Shown here: positions 27,532 through 34,993 of the stretch, piece by piece
Numbering within the stretch: position 1 is the first letter of the stretch
Layout: every line of letters starts with the position of its first letter
NCBI GenBank assembly: GCA_041653995.1
Contig: JBAZEK010000004.1
Location: 1 to 64,000, forward strand
DNA from: Dehalococcoidia bacterium
GTDB taxonomy: Bacteria; Chloroflexota; Dehalococcoidia; GIF9; UBA5629
Direction of reading: 5' to 3'
Length of the DNA: 64,000 nucleotides
Position numbers and translations under genes: made by a program
Notes under the pieces: generated by a model
Database searches by the model: none
What the model saw: only the letters and a program-made list of their open reading frames with translations
Told to the model about the DNA's origin: nothing

Positions 27532-29331
27532 ATGAAAGTAAAGGTGCTGGCGGCTTTACTTGCACTTTCCTTTTTAACAGCACTGATACTGCCGGCCGTT
27601 GCGCACGCGGAATCGCTGGTGCTGACCCCGACCTCCGGGACAGTCGGCTCGGAGGTTAATATACCCGCTTTCTGCCAGTACGGCGAGGGGGAGTACTTCC
27701 TCTACTGGGGAGATTCCAACCAGCTTATCCAGCAGGGCACCATGTCAAAGTCCAGCTGCCAGCCCCTGACCTTCAAGGTGCCCCAGTCGCCGCGCGGCAA
27801 ACAGCTGGTCACGCTCAAGATGGGCAGTAAGACCTTCCAGAAAGAGTTCACGGTCAAGGGCACCATCTCCCTGGGCGTTAAAAAAGGCATGGTGGGCAGC
27901 GAGGTGGCCGTCCAGGGTGACGGCTTCGACGCCCGTGAAACAGGCATTAAAATAATCTTTAACAGCAACGAAGTCGCCTCCGGCATCGAGGCGAACGCCG
28001 GCGGGAGCTGGCTGTATACGCTCAAAATCCCCGCCAGCAGCAAGGGCAACCACTCTGTCTCGGCCAGCGGGGCCACCACACCCTCCACTGAGATCAAGGA
28101 GCAGATCTTCACGGTAACGCCGTCCTTCAGCATCAACCCCAACTCGGGCTGGGTAGGACGCGTGGTCACTGTTTCGGGCGCCGGCTTCGGCGGCGGCGAG
28201 ACCAATATCGCCGTGATCTACGACGACCTGGTGGTCAAGACTAATATCTCAGCCGATCTCAACGGCGCGTGGCAGTCCTCTTTCTCCATCCCTGCGTCCT
28301 CCAAGGGCACGCACCAGGTGGACGCCAGGGGCGCAACCACCACCCTGGAGGATGTCCCCGACGCCGTATTTACGGTATCGCCCGGCATAAAGGTCGAACA
28401 GGCCAGCGGCAGGCTGGGCGACATCATCAATGTCGGGGACACGCTCTACGTAAACGGAGTCGGCTTCCAGGAGAATGAGACCAATATCAAGGTCACCTTC
28501 GACGACACGCAGGCTGTGGGCGGTATCACCACGGACGCGCACGGCTCATGGTCAACCCAGTTCACCGTGCCCCCCTCTACCAAAGGCGAGCATGTGGTCG
28601 ACGCGTTCGGCGACGCCACCAGGGCCGATGATGTCTCGCAATATATTGTCGTCATTACACCCGAGCTGGCGATAAATCCGGTGAGCGGCTCGGTGGGCGA
28701 AAACACGCTGCTCACGGGCAGCGGGTTCGGCGCCAGCCAGGCACTGACCATAACCTACGACGCCAGGCAGGTGGAAAGCTCCGCCACAACGGACGGCAAG
28801 GGCAGCTTCAGTACCAGCTTCAAACCGCCTTCCAGCAGCGCGGGCAGCCACCTGGTGACTGTAAGCGACGCCACTCAGGCCGTGGCTTCCACAACCTTCA
28901 CCATCGAATCCATCGCCCCGGCGGCCCCATCCCCGGTTTCGCCCGCGGCCGGCACCAAGATAGGACTCTTCGAAAACAAGCCCATAGACTTCAAATGGTC
29001 CGTCGTCGAGGACCCCAGCGGCGTCACCTATTCCTTCGAGATGAGCCAGAAGGCAGATTTCTCCGGCTCGGTGGTGCGCAAGGAAGGGCTGGCCGAACCT
29101 GAGTACATCATGCCCTCCAGCGAGAAGCCTCAGGCGGGGGATTACTTCTGGCGCGTGAAGGCGATCGACCTGGCCGGAAACGCCGGTGAATGGAGCCAGT
29201 CGCAATTCATCTCTTTCACCGGCTTCGACTTCTGGCCCATCGTGGGGATCATTGCCGGACTGGTCGTGGTGGGGCTGATCATATGGCGCGTCAGGGCCAT
29301 CAGCAAGAAAGGCGGCTGGTCGTCATCCTAA
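27532..29331 (+). CDS. Membrane-anchored multi-Ig-like surface protein
   Basis: A 599-residue exported protein. It has a signal peptide (residues 1-26, ending AHA) and about five Ig/IPT-like beta domains of 85-95 residues with recurring GxVGSxVxVxGxGF and PASSKGxHxVxASGATT motifs. One FN3-like domain follows (about 466-565), and a single C-terminal membrane helix (about 570-590) ends in a short basic tail. A GGAGG-type ribosome site precedes ATG 27532. The last domain shares the layout FxWSxV...YWRVKAxDxAGNxGxW with the repeats at the window start. The protein is probably exposed on the cell surface and held by its C-terminal helix. The ligand is unknown. Confidence 0.8.
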   Translation: MKVKVLAALLALSFLTALILPAVAHAESLVLTPTSGTVGSEVNIPAFCQYGEGEYFLYWGDSNQLIQQGTMSKSSCQPLTFKVPQSPRGKQLVTLKMGSKTFQKEFTVKGTISLGVKKGMVGSEVAVQGDGFDARETGIKIIFNSNEVASGIEANAGGSWLYTLKIPASSKGNHSVSASGATTPSTEIKEQIFTVTPSFSINPNSGWVGRVVTVSGAGFGGGETNIAVIYDDLVVKTNISADLNGAWQSSFSIPASSKGTHQVDARGATTTLEDVPDAVFTVSPGIKVEQASGRLGDIINVGDTLYVNGVGFQENETNIKVTFDDTQAVGGITTDAHGSWSTQFTVPPSTKGEHVVDAFGDATRADDVSQYIVVITPELAINPVSGSVGENTLLTGSGFGASQALTITYDARQVESSATTDGKGSFSTSFKPPSSSAGSHLVTVSDATQAVASTTFTIESIAPAAPSPVSPAAGTKIGLFENKPIDFKWSVVEDPSGVTYSFEMSQKADFSGSVVRKEGLAEPEYIMPSSEKPQAGDYFWRVKAIDLAGNAGEWSQSQFISFTGFDFWPIVGIIAGLVVVGLIIWRVRAISKKGGWSSS

Positions 29332-29341
29332 TTTAACAATC

Positions 29342-29370
29342 TTGACAAAATGACCATGCGGCTTTAATAT
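29342..29370 (+). promoter_or_regulatory. Sigma-70-type promoter of the CetZ-like gene
   Basis: A perfect TTGACA (29342-29347), a 17-bp spacer and TAATAT (29365-29370) lie about 70 bp before the ATG at 29441. The gene therefore probably has its own promoter. Confidence 0.6.
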
Positions 29371-29440
29371 GAGTTAAACCTAACAGTATTAATGCGTTCA
29401 GCTATATATAAAACTAAATAGTTAAGCGAGGTATTACACA

Positions 29441-30622
29441 ATGAAATTAATGGTTATCGGGCTGGGGCAATGCGGCTCCCGTGTCGCCGACGAGTTTGCC
29501 CGCCTGGGCCAGAGGGCTCATGGTGAACGCGGTACAACCATCGTTACAGGGACCTTTGCCGTCAACACCGACCAGACCGACCTGACCGGTTTATCTCATA
29601 TCGGCTCAGACTACATGCACAGAATTCTGATCGGCGGTCGCAAGACCTGGGGACACGGAGTAGGCAAGGTCAACGAGATGGGCGCCGAGCTGGCTCGCGA
29701 AGACGGCGACAAGGTTATCGACGCCGTACGCACATCTCCCCTCTTCTACCAGACACATGCTTTCCTGCTGATCGCCGGGACTGCCGGCGGCACCGGCTCG
29801 GGCGCGATCTCGATCATCGCACAAATGCTCAAGGAACGCTATATCGGCAAGCCGGTCTACGCCCTCTGCGTGCTGCCCTTCGAACACGAGGAAGTGGCCG
29901 AACTGCGCAGCGTATACAACACCGCCACCTGCCTTAAATCCATTCACTCCGTGGCGGACGGCGTATTCCTGGCGGACAACCAGCGCTACGTGCGCAAGGA
30001 TGCCAGCCTGGCCATGAACCTGCAACGCATCAACCGCCAGATCGTGGAGCCTTTCTACGACCTGATGTGCGCCGGAGAGGTGACCAACGTGCGCCACGTG
30101 GGCGCCAAGACTATGGACGCCGGCGACATCATGCAGTCCATCGACGGCTGGACCGCCATCGGCTGCGGCAGCACGGACATCCCTCGCGGTTTCCGCTTCC
30201 CCTGGGAGCTCTCCAAGACCGGCTTCCGCGAGAAGAGCAGCGAGACCCTGCGCGCCATGCAGGCCATGGACGCCGCCGTCAGCGAGCTATCCATTGCGCT
30301 CAATCCGGAGGACGCCGGCCGCGCGCTCTACCTGCTGGCCGCCCCCACCAAGGAGATGAGCATGGATATCGCCAAAGGCCTGGGCGACTACCTGCGCGAG
30401 CTGGCCGAGAACGCCGTCATACGTGCCGGCGACTTCCCCAGGGACCGCGGATCGGTGAATGTCACCATCCTCTTCTCGCAGCTGGCATTCGTACAGAAGA
30501 TACGCGACTACTACGACAGGGCCTCGGCCTTCGCCATGACCCAGAAGGACCGCCTGAAGGAAACCACGGGCCGCCTGCGCGACATGGAAGACGCCGCCAA
30601 AGGCCTGCCCAGCCTGATATAA
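29441..30622 (+). CDS. CetZ/FtsZ-like tubulin-superfamily GTPase
   Basis: A 393-residue protein of the tubulin/FtsZ superfamily. The T1 loop GLGQCGSRVADEF (residues 7-19) has the Gln typical of CetZ and tubulin rather than of FtsZ. The T4 signature is GTAGGTGSG (113-121), and T6 has FLADNQ (Asn180). The T7 loop reads TMDAGD, keeping the two acidic residues (Asp226, Asp229) needed for GTP hydrolysis but with Thr for the usual Asn. No long acidic tail or FtsA-binding C-terminal peptide is seen. CetZ proteins control cell shape in haloarchaea; the bacterial role is unknown. It has its own promoter and a strong terminator. Confidence 0.82.
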   Translation: MKLMVIGLGQCGSRVADEFARLGQRAHGERGTTIVTGTFAVNTDQTDLTGLSHIGSDYMHRILIGGRKTWGHGVGKVNEMGAELAREDGDKVIDAVRTSPLFYQTHAFLLIAGTAGGTGSGAISIIAQMLKERYIGKPVYALCVLPFEHEEVAELRSVYNTATCLKSIHSVADGVFLADNQRYVRKDASLAMNLQRINRQIVEPFYDLMCAGEVTNVRHVGAKTMDAGDIMQSIDGWTAIGCGSTDIPRGFRFPWELSKTGFREKSSETLRAMQAMDAAVSELSIALNPEDAGRALYLLAAPTKEMSMDIAKGLGDYLRELAENAVIRAGDFPRDRGSVNVTILFSQLAFVQKIRDYYDRASAFAMTQKDRLKETTGRLRDMEDAAKGLPSLI

Positions 30623-30641
30623 ACACTGTTTTTCAAAAGCA

Positions 30642-30678
30642 AAGAGGGGGCAGTTAAAACTGCCCCCTCTTCTTATTT
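30642..30678 (+). terminator. Intrinsic terminator after the CetZ-like gene
   Basis: AAGAGGGGGCAGTT (30642-30655) pairs with AACTGCCCCCTCTT (30658-30671), followed by CTTATTT. The G-rich stem and T-rich tail make it the clearest intrinsic terminator in the window. Confidence 0.85.
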
Positions 30679-30699
30679 AGCGCGTTGCCGGAGGTAACG

Positions 30700-31569
30700 A
30701 TGGAAAACTCAGGTCTGTTCGACGTAAAGATCAGCGACATCTCGTCCACCATGCTGATCACCCTGTACTGCCGCGCGCTGGAGAGCCGGTCACGAAATCC
30801 CATCATAAACGATCCCCAAGCCGTCAGGATAGTAGATGCCATCAACAGCCGGCTGGCCGGCTCCGAGGACAGGCTGTACAGAGAGCTGGCACAGGGGAAG
30901 CTGGACAAGAAATTGGTCATGTTTATCTCCCTGAGAGCCAGGCGATTCGATGACTACGCCCGGGCATTCCTGCCGGGCAATCCCGGCGGGACTATCGTTA
31001 ACCTGGGCTGCGGGCTGGATACACGATTCTGGAGGATCGACGACGGGAAGACGGGTTTTTACGATCTCGATTTACCCGAGGTCATCGAGATAAAGAGGAA
31101 GCTCTGCAGGGAGTCCGAACGTTATCATATGATCGCATCGTCGGCACTGGACTATAACTGGCTGTCGCTGCTGAAAACGCAGGTCAACGGTCCCGTTCTA
31201 TTTTTAGCCGAGGGGCTCTTCATGTACCTGGAAAAGAAAGATGTCAGGGAACTGGTCTTAAAACTGCAGTCTTCTTTTCCGGGCTCTGAGCTTGTGTGCG
31301 AGGTGGTCAACGAGTCTATGGTCCACGGCTGGCTTAAAGGCGCCATGAACATGCGGATGCATAAGCAATTACACGTGGGCGGCGGGGTCACCTTCCTGTC
31401 CGGTATCAAGGACGGCAAGGAGATAGAGAGCTGGTCGCCGGGCATCAGGTTGATGGACGAATGGTCTTATTTCGACTCTGCTGAAAAAAAGCTTGGCCCG
31501 GCGCTCTTCTTTGGAAAAATCCCCGGGATGCGCAGGGTGCAGTGGATCGTGCACTATAAATTGGGATAA
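30700..31569 (+). CDS. LCMT/PPM1-type SAM methyltransferase
   Basis: About 289 residues. The SAM-binding motif reads NLGCGLDTRFWR, characteristic of the leucine carboxyl methyltransferase family (bacterial members often annotated as polyketide O-methyltransferases). Upstream, SRNPIINDPQAVRIVDAI is also typical of the family; further on are the FLAEGLFMYLE and YDLDLPEVIEIK segments. Start: ATG 30700 with GGAGG at 30690-30694; a TTG at 30685 is less likely. The substrate is unknown. It lies after a terminator and is probably expressed alone. Confidence 0.82.
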   Translation: MENSGLFDVKISDISSTMLITLYCRALESRSRNPIINDPQAVRIVDAINSRLAGSEDRLYRELAQGKLDKKLVMFISLRARRFDDYARAFLPGNPGGTIVNLGCGLDTRFWRIDDGKTGFYDLDLPEVIEIKRKLCRESERYHMIASSALDYNWLSLLKTQVNGPVLFLAEGLFMYLEKKDVRELVLKLQSSFPGSELVCEVVNESMVHGWLKGAMNMRMHKQLHVGGGVTFLSGIKDGKEIESWSPGIRLMDEWSYFDSAEKKLGPALFFGKIPGMRRVQWIVHYKLG

Positions 31570-31605
31570 CGTCGGGGCGTTGCCTTAGCTGTGCCCGCTC
31601 TTCCC

Positions 31606-31630
31606 GGGCGGGTTTGAAAACCCGCCTACA
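31606..31630. repeat. GGGCGGGTTT palindromic repeat, copy 2
   Basis: The GGGCGGGTTT and AAACCCGCC arms, followed by TACA, lie between the convergent methyltransferase and terminase genes, touching the terminase stop codon. On the minus strand it reads TGTAGGCGGG, matching the outer GTAGGGGCGGG end of the copy at 39075. Confidence 0.8.
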
Positions 31631-32999
31631 TGTTTGTAATCGATCCAATTGCCCTGCGGGGCGCAAGGCGCGCGGCCGCCTCTACGCAGAGCGCCAGGCT
31701 GATCAGGTAATCATCGTGCCCGGCGGAGGGATCGACGAAGAAGTTGATGGTGCGGTTGGGACGGCTGACGCTGCGGGCGCGCTCAAGCTGGAACGTCATC
31801 TCCCGGCAATCCTCCGAACCGTCAGCCCGATAGAGTTTTAGCCTGCCTGAATTGACGGCCGCCAGCAGGCTGAAGCCCAGGGCCGATTTGGAGGACTGTG
31901 TGAATTTGAAAGGCACGATACAACCGCCCAGCGCGTTGCGCAGAAACGAGACCACTCCCTCGCCGACCCCCGTGGCGTCCGCGACCACGCTGCTGCAGCG
32001 CCAGGTATCCTTGAGTATGTGGACCAGCTCTCGATACAGCTCCGGATGCTTTCTGCCGACCCAGCAGTAATGCTCGACCACCTCTATGCGCGGCCCATCC
32101 ACGACCGGACCATCCGCCGGGTTTCCCACTTCGGCGATGGTCAGCACCGCGGCGTCCCGTCCGCGCAGCGTCGTCCCCGGCTCGTCGGACACCTCGGCCT
32201 CACCAGCCAGGTCGAGGCCGGCCACGTATATCTTGCTCTTCGAATCCCGGCGCGCCTGCCTTTCATGCGTTCCCTGCAGCAGGGCTATTTGAGCGCGCGA
32301 CAGGAACCCTCCCGTGTTTCGTACGGGCAGCAGCGCATACTGGCTCAGGAACAACGGGTGGTCGGCGCCCAGCCTGGCGCGCTCGGCATCCACGAAGGAC
32401 CGGTAGGCGGGATTATATCTGGCCACCTCCTGCCAGTCGAAGCGGAAGTGGCGCTTCAGTCCATCATGATTCTCGAGCTCAAGATTCATCAGTTTGACCT
32501 CTTCCAGCAGGGTGGAATCGTCCCAGGGCGTGCCGTAATGAACGGTGGTAGCATTGGTGGAGGAAGCCATGGGTCGAAAATCACGCGTGTACTTGTCCCT
32601 GTCCACGGCCTGCGACTCGTCGATCTCAAGCAGGATGTCGGCGGTGTGCCCAACCACCGACGATGTCTCTTCAGCCGAGAGGAAGACCTGGCAGGCCTCC
32701 CCCAGGCGTATGATGTATCCCATCTCAGCCTCCCACAATCCCCGGAAGCCGAATTCATCCAGCCGCTGCTTCAGGCGCATCATGGAGATAACGGTCTGCG
32801 GCTTGAAAGTGGGCGAGCATTTTACGGCGCTGCCCCCGCGCAGCATGAACATGGTGAGCAACAGCACGCCGATGTGCGCGGACAGCTCGTTTTTCCCACC
32901 CTGCCGGGCAATCTCCACTGAGAAGGTCAGGCCCCGCCGGTCCTCGATGCTTTTCAGCACGGCGCGCGCGATCTCGAGTTGATAGGGACGTAATTCCAT
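31626..32999 (-). CDS. Phage-type terminase large subunit (orphan)
   Basis: A 457-residue TerL-like protein, the motor and nuclease that packages phage DNA. The N-terminal ATPase has a Walker A variant RQGGKNE (residues 32-38), a Walker B LLEIDE (Asp127, Glu128) and a coupling-type STNATTVHYGTPWD segment. The C-terminal RNase H-like nuclease has AGLDLAG, VVADATGVGEG and HDDYLISLAL, with the expected acidic residues. Both domains appear intact. No portal, capsid or tail gene lies nearby. The only partner is a small gene upstream on the same strand. It may be a domesticated terminase or a prophage remnant. Confidence 0.85.
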   Translation of the reverse strand: MELRPYQLEIARAVLKSIEDRRGLTFSVEIARQGGKNELSAHIGVLLLTMFMLRGGSAVKCSPTFKPQTVISMMRLKQRLDEFGFRGLWEAEMGYIIRLGEACQVFLSAEETSSVVGHTADILLEIDESQAVDRDKYTRDFRPMASSTNATTVHYGTPWDDSTLLEEVKLMNLELENHDGLKRHFRFDWQEVARYNPAYRSFVDAERARLGADHPLFLSQYALLPVRNTGGFLSRAQIALLQGTHERQARRDSKSKIYVAGLDLAGEAEVSDEPGTTLRGRDAAVLTIAEVGNPADGPVVDGPRIEVVEHYCWVGRKHPELYRELVHILKDTWRCSSVVADATGVGEGVVSFLRNALGGCIVPFKFTQSSKSALGFSLLAAVNSGRLKLYRADGSEDCREMTFQLERARSVSRPNRTINFFVDPSAGHDDYLISLALCVEAAARLAPRRAIGSITNM

Positions 33000-33012
33000 A
33001 ATTATTCTATCA

Positions 33013-33100
33013 GGTCATTGCGAGGAGCCGAAGGCGACGCGGCAATCTACTGTCACCCTGATTGTATGCACAAGATTGCCACGCTTCGCTCGCAATGACC
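33013..33100. repeat. CATTGCGAG inverted-repeat element, copy 2
   Basis: The outer arms GGTCATTGCGAG (33013-33024) and CTCGCAATGACC (33089-33100) are perfect. The interior resembles copy 1 at 27357. A partial third arm (CTCACAATGACGAG) follows near 33112-33125. It lies between the two terminase-related genes. Confidence 0.85.
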
Positions 33101-33139
33101 AGAGGCAAAAAGCTCACAATGACGAGTGTATAAATATCT

Positions 33140-33466
33140 CTACTTGATGAGAGCCCTGACCCCCAGGGGAATGGCCAGTTCGGTGAGCACCTTCGTAATG
33201 GCCTCCCTGAGGCTTTTCTTTTGTTCCCTGGAGATCGCATAGCCTATCTTCACCATGTCGGCGATGGCGTTGGCCGTGCGCAGGTGCAGTTCGATTTTAT
33301 CCGGATAATCCCTGATCAGATCACGCAGCTTGAGCCTGAGCAAGGCTATCTCCTGGTCGAGCCCCTCCACACCACCTGCCTCCTCCAGCATCAGGCTGCG
33401 GGCTTCACCCAGGGCGGGGCCGTAGAAGTCCCGCTTTGCGTCTTTTTTTGCCTGCTTTTTCGCCAT
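33140..33466 (-). CDS. Small terminase-like partner protein
   Basis: A 108-residue, mostly helical, charged protein with a basic N-terminus (MAKKQAKKDAKRDFYG). A middle helix pair follows (LDQEIALLRLKLRDLIRDYP, then LRTANAIADMVKIGYAIS), with a conserved-looking tail. It is encoded directly upstream of the large terminase on the same strand, where a small terminase subunit normally sits. No helix-turn-helix is certain. I call it a small-subunit candidate from position, size and charge only. Confidence 0.55.
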   Translation of the reverse strand: MAKKQAKKDAKRDFYGPALGEARSLMLEEAGGVEGLDQEIALLRLKLRDLIRDYPDKIELHLRTANAIADMVKIGYAISREQKKSLREAITKVLTELAIPLGVRALIK

Positions 33467-33560
33467 ATTTTATCTTGAAAACCAGCAATCCGTAAACGAT
33501 AGCATAGGCCGCGGCGTCATACCTCTCCAGCCTGAGGGCATACTTAAGAAGCTCAACCAT
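33405..33560 (-). CDS. Possible 51-residue ORF upstream of the small terminase gene
   Basis: A frame from ATG 33560 encodes MVELLKYALRLERYDAAAYA and a hydrophobic stretch, then a basic tail that overlaps the next gene by about 60 bp in another frame. There is no clear ribosome site. The first 35 residues look more protein-like than the overlapping end. It may be a small gene or a chance frame. Confidence 0.3.
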   Translation of the reverse strand: MVELLKYALRLERYDAAAYAIVYGLLVFKIKYGEKAGKKRRKAGLLRPRPG

Positions 33561-33635
33561 ATCGAGCTATATTAGTACGTAGCTCTGAGGGCTTTCAACG
33601 GATTGCTGTCGCCCCGGGAATAAAATGAACTGATT

Positions 33636-34838
33636 TCACTGGCTGATCCCGGGATCTATCCACAGGGCGTGGATTTTGCCCGGCACCGCACCCCCCTCCA
33701 CCCTCAGTACGGGCATGACCTTCCTGCCTCCATAGGCCGAGAGATCGATATCTATATCATGCAAACTGCCGTCACCGGAAGCCTCGATAGCCGGCCACCA
33801 GACGATGCCACCCCTGTCATCCTTTATGCCGAAGAGAAAGGCCGCGCTTCCGCCATCCCCTGCTTCCCCGGACAGCCCCACCCTGGCAGTAAAGCGCGTG
33901 TTGTAAGGCAACTCCAGAGGCAGCATATAGCCTCCCGCCTGCCACTGCTCCCGCCAATCGCCGAAGATCCCTTCGATCCAGCCATAGCCGCCGCCGGGCG
34001 GTATCATCTCGATGGCATTGCGATAGGTCTGATTGTCCGCAGCAACGACTTCGAGCAGCTTTTGCGCGCGTCCGGTAGCCGCATCGCCATCCGAGTATTC
34101 GATCCGACCGGCGCTGCCCCTCCAGCTCGCCCGCGAAGCATATTGGCCGAAATCGTATTTGTATTTGAAGCCAAAGGTCGGCACATAGCAATTATTTTCT
34201 TTACCGGCCTCTTCCACCTTATTATCTCCGTTGGCGCATATTTTAATCGTGTTTCCTTCCCAGTCGTAATTGGTGAAAGGCAGCATCTTTTCCTCACCAG
34301 CCCTGAGTCCGCTCACCCAGCTCGTGTCCCGAAGCATGTTGCTCTGGTCATAGACGTAGGTCTCGCTGGGGCCGGCATCGGCGGCGCCGATGTTTTTGAT
34401 TTTATAGTAGAGCAGCCCGCTGATATGCGTCACGCCCGTGACGACCAGGTCCGGCAGGAATTCGCTCCTCTCCACCACATCAACCGTAACCCAGGCAGTC
34501 GATACTCCCCTCTGCCCGGAAGCGGTGAGGGTATACCTGGTGGTTTTTTGCGGCGATACATCGACTGATCCAACGGGCTGAACCCTGCCCGGTCCGTTGT
34601 CAATGGTCACCGCCGCGACGTCAGACACGCTCCAGCGCAGTGTAACGTTCTCACCCGGCATGATTACATCCGCCCCGGCCGAGAAATCGTTGATCACCGG
34701 CCAGGGTTTCACTTCTACAGCCGGTACGTCGACCGTGGTATTCTCGGCAACCGGCTCCCCTGCAGGCTGATCCGCCGGTGAGCAACCTGCCAGGATTACA
34801 GCCGCGAATAAGATCGACGTAATATAAAGCCTGATCAT
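33636..34838 (-). CDS. Lipoprotein with CARDB-like domain
   Basis: A 400-residue exported lipoprotein. The signal peptide ends in a lipobox LAGC with lipid-carrying Cys19, followed by a Pro/Val-rich linker. An Ig-like domain (about 45-125) has the NVTLRWSVSDVAAVTIDNG pattern seen in many surface lipoproteins. A CARDB-like domain (about 128-215) contains LPDLVVTGV, YKIKNIG and ENNCYVP. The C-terminal half is a beta-rich domain of unknown type with many Trp and Gly residues, perhaps carbohydrate-binding. The start ATG 34838 diverges from the GMC gene. Its function is probably in extracellular binding. Confidence 0.8.
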   Translation of the reverse strand: MIRLYITSILFAAVILAGCSPADQPAGEPVAENTTVDVPAVEVKPWPVINDFSAGADVIMPGENVTLRWSVSDVAAVTIDNGPGRVQPVGSVDVSPQKTTRYTLTASGQRGVSTAWVTVDVVERSEFLPDLVVTGVTHISGLLYYKIKNIGAADAGPSETYVYDQSNMLRDTSWVSGLRAGEEKMLPFTNYDWEGNTIKICANGDNKVEEAGKENNCYVPTFGFKYKYDFGQYASRASWRGSAGRIEYSDGDAATGRAQKLLEVVAADNQTYRNAIEMIPPGGGYGWIEGIFGDWREQWQAGGYMLPLELPYNTRFTARVGLSGEAGDGGSAAFLFGIKDDRGGIVWWPAIEASGDGSLHDIDIDLSAYGGRKVMPVLRVEGGAVPGKIHALWIDPGISQ

Positions 34839-34993
34839 CTTGTTTCAAGTATAACAAAGAGAGAGACGCGTCACATGGCATGGTTGAAAAAGGCCGGTTG
34901 ATGCTGACTTCTATATTGAAAGCGGCCTGTTTTTGGAGTATGCTAATTTCGATAAACGACCGGTTCATGATTAATACGGCGGGAGGAAGGCAG

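Noticed and set aside
32019..32921. 300-codon plus-strand frame opposite the terminase
   Set aside because: The minus strand has complete ATPase and nuclease motifs; the plus frame has none.
31626..33466. Prophage
   Set aside because: Only the terminase pair is present; no portal, capsid, tail, integrase or attachment sites were found on either side.
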